Assembly: GCF_037975245.1 (NCBI RefSeq) | Contig: NC_092569.1 | Location: forward strand, 28,861,668-28,925,667 | Direction of reading: 5' to 3' | Length of the DNA stretch: 64,000 bases | Origin: Apostichopus japonicus | Lineage: Eukaryota; Echinodermata; Holothuroidea; Aspidochirotida; Stichopodidae | In this document: positions 38,850 to 50,700 of the stretch, piece by piece | Layout: each line of letters begins with the position of its first letter | Numbering within the stretch: position 1 is the stretch's first letter | The notes under the pieces: model-generated | What the model was told of the DNA's origin: nothing | Databases searched by the model: none | Seen by the model: the letters and a program-made list of their open reading frames with translations, nothing else | Made by a program: the position numbers and the translations under genes

Positions 38850-41800
38850 CATGCTGAAAGTAAGTCAATTAGTGCCATTTTCGAGTATAGATTCTAAATT
38901 ACAGCACAGCTTCTAATCATGTTGTAATGTTTAATGCTATAATTTCAAACAAATTTCATACAAAGTATCGTAGTAATCCTATTAACATTGTAGACTAAGT
39001 GGCAATGATGACAATACAACCACAAATGTGCTAGACAATATATCCCTTAATAACACCATTGCAATTGATTTGAATAAAACAATGCTCAATAAAATATACC
39101 AAATGAAATCATCCCACTAGCATTTTCCTAGCTGATAGCCAAAAGTTGGATTTGTTTCAATTCCAACTAGGTAATATCTTAGATGCAAGGTGAACAACCC
39201 AGATTTGGGATGGTGGCTATATCCCATCATCTCAGCCAACAGCTGATTGAGGCCAGCACTAGTTCATAGTTGACCTTAACACCATTTTTATACACTGGAA
39301 CAGAAATGAAAAGAACACATTTTTTCATTGTTAATTTACAATTTAAAATTTTAATAACAAGCAGAATAATACAATGTCAACCTGAAAGGATTAATTAACT
39401 AAAATAACTCAACTGTTAAACAAAGTATAAAAATACAAATATTGTTCAAGTGAGTGGTACAATTTTGATTGTTAGAATTAATATTGACAACAAGATGTAC
39501 TGTCACTGGACATTTTTTATTGAAAATGTAATATAAATTGATGAATTTCATTGAATCTACATAAATTCAAAACATTTAGTTGTTAATTTTATTGCTTAAA
39601 TGCATGAATATATATGTACAAATGTAATATAAATTGAAGAATTTCATTGAATCTACATAAATTCAAAACATTTAATTGTTAATTTTAGTGCTTAAATGCA
39701 TGAATATATATGTACAAATTAAGTAAAAAAAGCAGATGTTACAGTTATTAAATTTCAATAAAATGTAATATGTGTGATACAACAGTCAATGGTTCAATCA
39801 TGGTTACAGTTCAGTGGTAGTTAGCTGCAAGGGCAGATCCAGAGAGCATGGTTGAGCTGATCTTCACAGTACTTTTCTGGTGTACTGTGTAATGGGGTAT
39901 GAAATGCCAGTAAATGGCAATACTGCATAAAGTTCATATAAATTGACACTAAGAAGCAATAAAAAAATTGATAAAAAATGCTCCTCACTGGATCTATATA
40001 CCCTCAAGTTAATAAGCCATTTCTACCCAACAAAATGAATTAAGTACTACTACATTCAAACAAATCTTAAATTTGCACTATCATAAAGTATATCATCAAT
40101 GCTGAAATGATATTTACATGACTGAATGAGTTCAAACTTTGTACATAATGAAATGCAAGACTCAAATTTTATATTGACTTTGCCACATTTCCAATAATAT
40201 TGTAAAATATTGAATTATTCTTTTTCGAAGTGTGGCACACAATTAACATATATAAATCATTAAGCATTGAATTTTATCACATTAAAGTAATGTTTCAGTA
40301 TTTAAATGCAGGATTCTAATTTAATTGCATCCCTGTTAAACCTGGCACTGCTAAATTAAACTATGGATGGGGGACCCCAAAATAAACTTCTGGATCCACC
40401 CCCTTGGCAAGACTTCATCTGTAGTACATTCTCAATTATTACCATGGATGTCTGGGCTTCATTTTTTCCAGAATCAGTAGAAAAGTCAATTAAAATGTTA
40501 ATGAAATTATACAGTAAATATATTGAGTAGCATATTGCCTTTTCATGAAATTAACTAATTTACTAATGCATAAAATACACATGCATTGACTTTAAAATAT
40601 GTATCCAACATTGATGCACTGAAGTAATTCAAAATTTAATATTGCTTGCCTAATCATATTGTGGGACATAGAAATTACTTTTTCCAAGAGTTTGCACAAA
40701 ACTAACATTACAAAATCTACATGACTTAAAAAACATTGCACTCACATTTGTGATATTCAGCACTCATTTCAGTACTTAAATTTGGTATTTTCAATAATGT
40801 GTAAACAGAGAAAGAATGAGAAACATCTATAAAAAGAACAGAATACACAATTTGAATTCATTTAACAAGTAGAATAATAATGTGTGATTAACTATAAAAA
40901 TGTAATCAACTGTTTAACTTTAACTGTTGAAGTTTAAACATACAAATATTGTTATGTGAATGCTATCTTGGTTGTTCGAATTAATATTGACAGCATGGTA
41001 AAAGGACTTTTTATTGAAAATGTACAAATCTACAGTATATGCATACAAACACATTTACAAATATTGAATTTCATTGTTAATTGTAGTGTTTCAATCCATG
41101 AATATATGTACAATTTTGAGTGAAAATGTAGATTGTATAATTATTAATAAAACTGTCAACGGTTCAAATTCCTTGTTGCAATGCTATTTCACTGGTAAAG
41201 TTAGCTGCTAGGACAGATTCAGAGGTCATGGTCGACCTCCTCCTTACAGTACTTTTCTGGTGTACTGTATGTGGCATAATAGAGTACATGTACATGTATG
41301 AAAGTAAATGTCAATACTGCATATAAGTTCATATAAATTGAACCAAAAAAACAATAAAAAGGCAAATTGATCAAAAATATGTTGTTTCATCATCATATGG
41401 TATGTTAGTGAGGCATCTCTCTACTCCGCATTCCCACCCCTCTTTTCCACACATACATATCTCCAACTGCAAGTGGACATCCTGTCCAAATGTGATCCAA
41501 CCCATGAAACCGAAAAAGATCAGTTCGGGATCGATCAGTATTGCTAGAATTAAATTTTTGATTATCAGACACTAATTAAAAATAATGTTGTATCTTATAT
41601 TTCAGAATAAAATCTTATTATCATGTCATTAATGGCTGGAAGTATTTCTGACAGGTTTTCATTCCTTTTTTTATACTTTTTTATATAAATTGTATTTGTA
41701 TAGGCCGGCTGCCAATATTGTACTAGTATAACAATGCAGATCCTTGGTTATGCAATCATGCAGCATTAAATGTTTGATTCCTCCAAGCATTTCCAGTATT

Positions 41801-42480
41801 GACATCAGACTCCTTACAAATAAGTGCAAACTGTATTGAATACTGTAGCTCCCAATTAATGCATGAAAGCTCACTTGGTGCAACCATGCATCATGATGTT
41901 ATAATTAGGCAATATGCAAGGGTGTGTGATATCCTTAATATTGGAGTGTGAAGATTTTTCTGAATAAATTCGCTGGCAGTAATGAGTAAATGTTTGTTCA
42001 CATTTTCCAGTATCATCAACTATTACAATGGCAAATCAGTAAGAAGCATTATATTGTTGCGAATTTGTAGTGTTTTCAACATGCTAATTTATCCCATTTG
42101 TACCATACTGTGATATAGAATACAACATGGTAATCTTGAAGCTATATATATGTCTCATTATTTGTTGCACATTTTGCTCAGCTATTATTTACTACACTAC
42201 TGTACAGTAGCTCACTTGAAAATATACCTCTTGGTTATATATCACTAACAAATGTACAACACAGGCTATTTAAATGGAAGAGATGGTGTGTATATAATCC
42301 AGAATCCAGGCATTGAATTTGAGATTAAGATGTTATCTAGAACAGACCATTCTTTATCACAATTTAGATTCAAATAGGGAATACAATGTCAGTTTACTTT
42401 TTTCTCTCAAAATGACTTGTCTGAGATCACACTTGGACAAAGAAGAATACAACCCTGGAAACTGGTTAAGTGTAAAGGTC
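38850..42480. repeat. AT-rich downstream flank with nested duplications
   Basis: Positions 39520-39718 are two tandem ~97-bp copies ('ataaattgaagaatttcattgaatc' region). A larger diverged duplication pairs 39350-39900 with 40855-41285, including 'gcagatccagag.gcatggt' and 'cagtacttttctggtgtactgt'. The region lies 3' of the minus-strand gene that ends at 42481 and may include its 3' UTR. No clear AATAAA on that strand was found just downstream, and no gene is seen. Confidence 0.55.
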
Positions 42481-44718
42481 CTAATGCTCCTTTTGTAACT
42501 GTGCTTTAGATTTTTTCTGTATAATGTTCCAAACTTTGGATTTGATTTGTGTAATTGACCTATTTTGCAAACAGGCATTGTTTTCTCTTGCATCATGACA
42601 TGCTTTGTATGCAGGAGGATGCATGGTTTTGATGGCTTTCTTAAGCTGTGGGTCATTCATGACAGCCGTTTCTTCATGTTTACTCCATTTTGTTCTTGAG
42701 GATATTACTCTCTTTTTGTATTTTGTATTGACAGTTGTATGAGCCTGGCTATCAGGTATTTCTTGAGTTTCAACTTCATCTATCTCACTTTCATTCTCAT
42801 CAGACATTTCTCTATCTGACAAGAGTTCTTTATTATCTATTTCAAAATCTGCCAAAGCTTTTCCTTGATACTTATGAATATGGCCCTTTTCAGCAGTAAG
42901 TAACAGTTTGCTGACTTTCGCAAGAAATATCACATCTTGTGGAAGGCGGTAGTATTCTTTGTGAACACTGATATTATGCCCCAAGTGATTAGCCAGTTGT
43001 TCTAATTCTGATTCTGAAAGATTCAAAATTTGTGACAATGTAGCAAGATGCTTCCTCATATTTGTGGCTGTAAGGCGTTCAGGATTTTGAGCCCCACACT
43101 GTTGTGCATATTTATGCAGGCAATCATATCCACGAAGAGGCTGTAGAGACTCCCCTGATGGGCATGCAAAGATGTAAGGGTTTTGGGGATCAACACCAGC
43201 AAGTTCCCTAGTGTTGTTCAGTATTTCTATTGAATCTTTCATGTTGGGGGTTAGCATTACTGGAACACCGCGGTCTCGCTTACCCCTTGTCATTATTAGG
43301 CTTAGCCTTTTTGAGGCAATTTTTTGTGCTACTGGAAGTGAATCATATATCTCATCTTGAAAGTCTTTTTTTTGCCCTGTTTGTTGTTTGTAATCTTCCA
43401 GTTTAAGATTCTGGGTTTCCCCAGGTCGACGTCTGTTAAACATTATCAGTTGTGTAAGAGTTAGTGAGGCCAACTCCCTCCATAGCGATGTTGTTACCTC
43501 TGTTTTCAAACTTTCTTTTGTCTCTTTTATGTTACATGATAATAGTTGATACAATTTCACAGTATCAGCTGTTAGTGGTATTTTAGGGGGCTTTTGCCAC
43601 TTTTGTTTGCTTTGCTGTTTGTAGATTTTAGTGGCAATTTTCTTGTTCCACTGCAATTTCTTAAGCTTTAAGAATTGCTCGGCCATGTTCTCTTGTGAAG
43701 CATCTGCAGCTTTTATTGCTTCTGCAATACTTATATCTGCCAGCACATTTAAGCTTTGACCTAGCTTTTTAGCCAATGATGGTGTGGCAAACATTTGCGA
43801 TGCATCGTCAAACCCACAGCAGCCCTTCACACCTGAAATTACATTATCAAAATGGCATGGATTTACTAAATCTTTAGCTGATTTTATGGCACAATTTAGC
43901 TTTTGGGTCTCGAGAAGAAGACGTGCAACAGATCTCATCCTATCTGATACAATGTAGTGTGCATTTGGGCTGTCATTGATGTAGTGTTCCCCCAATTTGC
44001 ATAACCAAGGATCTGCACGTATTGTTAATACAATATTGTCAGCCTTCATACCTGCAAGTATGTTCTGCAGTTTTGAACTGCAGTCTGCCTTTGTGGGAAG
44101 CAGTACTCTGGCAGCTCTCCGAAGGCCCAAGGTTTGTTTACTTTCATTTTTAGATTCTGAGGTGCAATTTTTCTGGTGTCTCCAGAGAGATCTTTTTGCA
44201 AAATATCCGTGACAATCTGGACAAGGAATGAAATCCTCTGCATCCAGTAGCCCCATTTGTGGTCTTTTATACACCAAAAGTTGACCTTTTCCTTCTTTGA
44301 AGACTTTTATATTGTGGGCATGGTCCCCCTTTTTTCTTAATTCTTCAAAAATGGCATTTCGTTCCTTTGACTTTTTAGGTTCATTTAAGGCCTTAATCAC
44401 CAATGATTCATCAAAATGATGAGTTTTGAAATGTCGTGCTATTTGTAGAACAGTTTTCTCACAGTAGATGCAGTAGTGTTGTCTGTTCCAAGCTCTTTTT
44501 GATTTTTCCTCTGGGGCAGTGTACTCTGTTGATAATACACATACCTTATTACTAGTACTGGGTTGATTCTCATCAGCAGCATAGCCTTCATCTGATGTGT
44601 TAGCATCTTCTTCTGAAGAGGTGTCGCTTTCTTCATCAAATGGTACAAAATCACTTTCGACAGCATCATCTTTAGAGTAGCTTCTTAATTGTCTAAGTTT
44701 CCTTAGCCTTTTTGGAAT
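42481..44718 (-). CDS. Last exon: two zinc fingers, tyrosine-recombinase-like domain, SANT/Myb-like tail
   Basis: 745 codons follow the acceptor 'tttttacattag' at 44719-44720; an in-frame stop just upstream rules out an unspliced start. Residues 1-70 are basic, then acidic and serine-rich. Finger 1 is C83-x2-C86-x9-H96-x3-H100; finger 2 is C166-x2-C169-x11-H181-x3-C185. The recombinase-like core spans about 400-610: 'FNRRRPGE' (Arg I, about 431), 'TRGKRDRGVPV' (beta-hairpin Lys region), 'TATNMRKHLATL' (Arg II at 555), 'LANHLGHNISVHKEYYR' (His 581, candidate Tyr 589/590). The His normally three before Arg II is Thr552. An acidic linker and a lysine/tryptophan-rich Myb-like tail (about 670-735, 'TKWSKHEETAVM') end the protein. 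DNA binding is likely; strand-exchange activity is doubtful. An ATG-less 640-codon subset starting at 44403 is not the real start. Confidence 0.85.
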   Translation of the reverse strand: MPKRLRKLRQLRSYSKDDAVESDFVPFDEESDTSSEEDANTSDEGYAADENQPSTSNKVCVLSTEYTAPEEKSKRAWNRQHYCIYCEKTVLQIARHFKTHHFDESLVIKALNEPKKSKERNAIFEELRKKGDHAHNIKVFKEGKGQLLVYKRPQMGLLDAEDFIPCPDCHGYFAKRSLWRHQKNCTSESKNESKQTLGLRRAARVLLPTKADCSSKLQNILAGMKADNIVLTIRADPWLCKLGEHYINDSPNAHYIVSDRMRSVARLLLETQKLNCAIKSAKDLVNPCHFDNVISGVKGCCGFDDASQMFATPSLAKKLGQSLNVLADISIAEAIKAADASQENMAEQFLKLKKLQWNKKIATKIYKQQSKQKWQKPPKIPLTADTVKLYQLLSCNIKETKESLKTEVTTSLWRELASLTLTQLIMFNRRRPGETQNLKLEDYKQQTGQKKDFQDEIYDSLPVAQKIASKRLSLIMTRGKRDRGVPVMLTPNMKDSIEILNNTRELAGVDPQNPYIFACPSGESLQPLRGYDCLHKYAQQCGAQNPERLTATNMRKHLATLSQILNLSESELEQLANHLGHNISVHKEYYRLPQDVIFLAKVSKLLLTAEKGHIHKYQGKALADFEIDNKELLSDREMSDENESEIDEVETQEIPDSQAHTTVNTKYKKRVISSRTKWSKHEETAVMNDPQLKKAIKTMHPPAYKACHDARENNACLQNRSITQIKSKVWNIIQKKSKAQLQKEH

Positions 44719-47700
44719 CTAATGTAAAAAGACATGAAAATTTAATACAAATACAGAATTTCCTTGAACTACATGTACTGTATAATGCATCTCAAATGGC
44801 AAGCTATGCATAACTTTCCAAGGGCAGGACCAGCGGGTCCCCCCACCCCCTTGCGAAAATTAAGAGGGCCCCTCGTTTCAGAAATCCTGGATCCGCCACT
44901 GCTTTCCATAGAGTTTCTAGGGAATCGGTATATAATATCTTACTTTTTGGCATGACAGTCTTAGAATACCAACTGTAGTGCAATAATCTAGTTATTTTGT
45001 TAGCTTTGAAAAAAATGTCCATCAGTAACTTTATGCATGTTTTTTTAAAAGTGGCAAATGCCATATTCAATCTAATAGAAGTGCCACTGGGCTAAGACAA
45101 ACACAAAACCATGTGCATGTATTAGGACTATGTTAATATTGATTTGCAAATCAGGTACATGTAAAGTGACTATAGTTAGGGGCCAAGAACATCCCTGATT
45201 GCGACAAACTGCCATGTCATATGTCGTTACACAAGAACATGAATTCCTGTTATTGTTTAACAACTGTGACTGAACGTAAACACTCCGTGTGTTGTTGTTT
45301 TTGCTTTGTAGTAAAAACAGGTGTCAAGGTACCAATCGTTGGGACATGTTTGCTCTGATGGGGCCACTGTTTCAAAGATTTTCTAATCAAATTTAATTCT
45401 GAAAACACAAACTTTTTGTGTGAATTAATTGCAGCCCGCAAAAAACTTATTTGATTGAACTACAATCTAACGCTATGGAGAAATGCTATTAATTTGTCAA
45501 TTTGTTAATTCATGTGTAGATTTTTGTGGAGTGAAATCCTATTGTGGGTGTCGCAAATGCTGATTGGTCAATTTGCACCTCACTAAATTAAGTTGCGCAC
45601 TCACATAAATATTGTATACAGACTGTCATATAGTAGGAGACTGTATGCTAAATCTATGCAATTAGAGTAAATATGATATTTGGTTAATCTTGTGTATGTT
45701 TTGTGCTAAAATGGAATAAATGCTGGTTACTAACCACTACACAGTGGCGTAACGTTGGTTTGGGGTGCCCAGTGCAAAAGCGACGGATTGGGACGCCTCT
45801 GACCTATGGTGTGCATGGTGCAGCACAGTAAATTAATTTTGGTTTTGAAAGCCATATAGCCACTTAAAAATGATTGTAACTTACAAATGATTGTAACTTA
45901 CAAATGATTGTGAACTTTAGATCAATTTTAATTCATGTTTTAATGAACTAATCATGTTAAGTTGTAAAAATAGTTAGCCTTAAAAGTAATGTATTCATCT
46001 TTTCCAATTTCTGTACTTTCAAAGATTCGTCACTCGCTGCTAGTCTACTGATAGGCCCTGATTGTGGCCTGACCATATCATAATGCTTATAAATTCTGGA
46101 TTTTTTTCAAGGTTTTGATATTTATAGGGTGAAAAGCGTAAAGTGGGTAAAGGTTTCTACTTCTCTTCCTAAGCCATTATAGCCATGCAAACAAAGTATT
46201 ATCGTGTTGAAAGGGTATCCAGGCCTGGGTGCCCCTTAGCCCGGGTGCCTGGAGGTTTGCCTCCCCCCCCCCCCCGAGAGCATGAGAGTTACGCCACTGA
46301 CACTAGTGTGCTTTGTTCCTATACAAACAGAAGTTGGGTTTAATTGACAGACCATGACATGAAAATCTCATCAACTATTTTTTTAAATCCTATATGTAAC
46401 ACTACTTCCACACACGATTTTTTATGCATACTTTTGAGCGACACACATGCATGCATTGTACTAACATACAGTTGTAGGTCAGTGGTACCCATACTCACTG
46501 TCAGTTGTGGTGCAACTGCAGACTTCCATCATTTCATACAGATAATTTAGATTGGAGGATATATGTACCGCTTCCTTATGTTGTTTCTATGAAGAATATA
46601 AGGACTATTATTTTGATCTAATTTTAGTGGAACTACAGTAATACAACACTAATGCCTAATACTTAAAGGTAGTTAAGGGTATGTTTGTTTGCTTCATGAT
46701 TCTACTTTAATAGGTCTCCATTTATTGGTGAGAAAGAAATTCTTCATATTGATGAAATGTTGCCTCTCTATATATATGTTCTGGTATATACTATGAGATT
46801 CACTCAGATTGCCTTAACTCTTCTCATGCATGAAATTTAATGCCATCATGGTTCTTATTAAGTTCAAGTGATATTTCCATTCCATTCATTTATCTGCATT
46901 GTAACTGGAATATTAGGAGACTCAATTGTTTTTTGAAAAAGTGTGATTTGAAATAATTAACTGCAAGGGTAGTACTGTACATACATTGGAATCATTTTCT
47001 TCATAGATAGCTTTGTCATTATCATCATCAGATGTCTGCAAGAAGTAGAATAAAGTGAATCAATAAACCATATAAATTCATTGTTGATATACAATATAGA
47101 AATTTACTTCGCTCCTCGCTTACCTGTCTCCTCACAACCTTAGCACCTCATTCTACCGTGCCTATAAAGTCCTGGTAAAATAATAACACTGTGCGCCCTC
47201 TATGACCGAACCCCTCCCCCCCCCCTCGGTCACTCCTCACTACTCATTCTACCATTAAAAGTGTCTTCACGTGAATTTCTTGTGGATATATTTCCCTTGG
47301 ATTTCGTCTTGGTTTTCTTTAGCGATCTTTGGAAGTTTCTTTCCTCGGATTCTTAGGAGTATTGCAGTCCTTTCCAGCCCGATAAGTATCCTTTTTTGTT
47401 GAAAGGGAGGGTTTTGGGGACTGTTTTTATTCCTAGTGCGTTTCCGCCCTTAGGTTTTTTGCGGGGGTAGCAGTTCCGCGAACTGCCTAGGTTTCCCGCC
47501 AATTTCCCTTCCCCACGCTATAGGCGTGTCGTTGTATTTTCATGTTCATAGCATGTCTACATTGTATTTCTATTCACGATTTCTTCTTCTATATTTCGCT
47601 CTCTCATGTTCTTTTTCAGCTTGTGTTGATTTTGTTAGGCCACTTCATAGCGTTTTTCGTATTTTGCCGTTGCTAGGTTACGCTACGTACCTCTACTCAC

Positions 47701-50700
47701 CGTTATGTACCTCCCGTTCTCTCCCGTTCTCTTGCTAGTTTGCATTTTTCCGTAAGCTTAAGAGTTAGTCTTTCCTTAATTCGGGCGTTTTAGTTTGTCT
47801 CGTAACCAGCTGAAGTTTTTTTTTTAACTTTCGATGTTTCGGCCAGGCAGAACCTGGGTCGAACACGATTTGTGTCCTAAGTGTAGAACCTACACCAGAC
47901 GGGACCCATGCCTGGTCTGCATAAATTTTTCGCCAGCCCAGTGGCACTAGATAGACCAGTGGCTTACGAGTCTAAGAAGCAAGCTTTAGGGCAGGCTGGA
48001 CTTGATTCCTTAGGCCATCGGTGCCCCAGAAAAAGATATAGGAGAGACAAGAGAGAGAGAGAGAGGAGGAGGGAGAAGTGGTGAGAGAGGTGGAGGAAAG
48101 TGGCCAGGAGAGGGCCGAAGGAGAGGTGGAGAGAGAGAGAAAGAGTACCCCTAACGGTCCCGGCGACGTCCGGTTGATTACGGCCAGAGGGAAGGGCAGG
48201 AGCAAGGCTCCTGCCAAGAAAAGACCTCTTGAGAAGAGGCACGGCTCGGCCGGGCTAGAGGCAACGTCTCAGTCCGGGTCGCAGCAAGAGAGACCCATGG
48301 AGCGCGGGCTACAGGCCACGGAGAGCTCGGGTCCGAGAGAGAGAGTACGACCGAGGGGTCGCTGAAACGGAGCCGGTCCCATAGCAGGCTCCGGGGAGCC
48401 CGGGTCCGGCGAGAAAAAAAAAAAAAAAAAAATACCACCGGAAAGGACAGAATGTCCGGGTCGAGGAATACCGGCGTGGTGGTACCCGGCGTGGTACGCA
48501 CACAGAGACGGGCTCCGGGAGCCTGGGTCCGGCGAGGCCCCGGGTCCGGCGAGACCCGGGTCCGGCGAGACTCGAAGGGAAGGCAGAACCGAGTTTTCAC
48601 TCCAGATCCGAGACCGCCCCCGGAGCCGGGAACCAGAGCTATACAATCGACTGCTGGGTCCTCAGAGATTGGCTCCGGAGGGCCCGGGCCCGACGAGAAC
48701 GGGGGCGCAGGGGCAGAAGCCCGGTCCGCAGATCTCCAAACGGGATCCAAAACTGGTCCCGAAGTCGGGAGCCTACGAGAGTAACAACATTTACAACTGC
48801 GACATTTACAATAACATTTACAACTACAACAACATTTACAACGAGATTAACAACTGCTAGGCCCCCAGAATGGGGTAGCAGGTGCAGAAGCCCGGCCCGC
48901 AGACCCCCTAACCGGAGCCGCGGCCGGTCCTGAGGCCGGGAACCGACGAGATTACCAATGCCGGGCCCCCAGAACGGGGTAGCAGGGGCAAGCGCCCAAT
49001 CCGAAAAGAGAACCAGCCCCGAGCCAGGTTCCCACGGCAAAGGGAGAAATACTTATCCCCAGACACCGAACACAGACATCGGTGCCGAGGAGCGATCGCA
49101 ACCCACGGCCAGCCCGGCCGCGACACCACGATCAATCCCAGACCAAAGAATGGAACCTGATTTGTTCCCCGGCAAGGACGACCTGGTTTGCAGAGCGTCG
49201 GGCAACCTGTCCGGCCTAGACGACGAGGTCGACCCCTAGATTTCGGGGTTACAGAGGACGGTTACTCCCGCTTCCCAGAATAGGGGGAGTGTCCCCCCCC
49301 CCCGGAACTAGCAGCTTGAGCGGCGACGACAGGTTCGAATCATTTGCGGAAAAACACCGCTACCACTACACATCCCAAATGTGTGTTTATTTATCGAGTA
49401 CCTGCAGACACTCATGGGTCATATTCTCCTCGCTAATTATACTCCTCTCTAATCATAATTCATCGCCATTTGCCTAGGTTAAAATCTTACTTGTGTTTAA
49501 AAACACTGTCGTTTAAAACACTGGTGAACCCACTTCCAGAACATGTTAAAATGCGTAAGACTGAGGGGTTTTAAATCGGTTCTCATGACTTACAGTATTC
49601 CGTTTACTTTAAAACCTTGGCAAACTGCTAGGAAGAGAACTTTCTCGAGACTTGGCAAAGTGCCAGGAAACATAACGCTCATAGATCCTTGGCAAACTGC
49701 CAGAAAAAAAGGTACAACGAGGCACATTTGTTAAGAGAGGAGGGGGGGGGGGCCAAGCAGCCACCTGGCTTGACACGTGTAAGCTCAACTTTTACTGCAA
49801 CGAGCTATCGACTACGTGAGCGATCCTATGGAATAAGCCTTTCTTCCTATTTCTTTGGTGAATTACCAAGACAAACGCGTTAGTAAGTTGAAAAAGGGGT
49901 AGGATACAACCCCAGCAAGTTACAAGCGCTAACACGCTCCGAACATACAGCATGCGCTTTATGAACAATGTTCGATGTTCCGACATCTTAAGCAGAGTTG
50001 CATTTCGTAGCACCTGATGGCCTAGTCTTGACTAGCCTAGGCGCTAGGTGGTTTCAATAGGAAGCTAGATACCTTTACTGCACTACGAAATGGACACATC
50101 TCGACAGGAAGAGATTTGAGAAGTAACGGGTACGTTATCATAACATTCAATACGTGTTTATTACGTTAAATGTGGTGTTGATAAAACGTTGACATAAGAT
50201 GTCTATGAGATATTACGTTATATTAATGTTATATTAATGTCTTAACGGAAATTGTTTTGAAATAATAGCCCCTAAAGGGTTTCGGTAACATATTTCTAAC
50301 ACCTCTAATAACGCTATCATAGCAAAAGACTAAACATTTAGTAACGCCTTTGTGTTTGCTGAGTAACTCCCTGGACTCCGTTAAACAGCCAGGATTTATG
50401 AGGTGGAATTTCTACAAACCCACCCTACACATCCCCTGTTGGGAGTTTGTTCCTGGTGAGTAGGGCTGTAGCTTAGTTAGCTCAGTGGTTAAACCCGGTG
50501 CCTTCCAATCAAAAGGTCCCCGGTTCAAGTCACCCCAAGATTAATGTATGTTGTCCAGTTACAGAGCTGTTGACAATTCATAGTCATGGACATTAAAATA
50601 TGAATGTACGAGACTGACTTTGGTCAGCTTGCGGCTTTGATAAGCCAATGAGGCTTCTTCACAAGTTCCTACTTGCAGGATGATCTAAATTACATACACA

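Noticed and set aside
44439-44669. 76-codon minus frame overlapping the upstream part of the last exon
   Set aside because: It is out of frame with the 745-codon exon, whose frame carries the C2H2 finger and a good splice acceptor.
50464-50545. tRNA gene
   Set aside because: Box A and box B are present, but the sequence continues into the shared SINE body and CATA tail.
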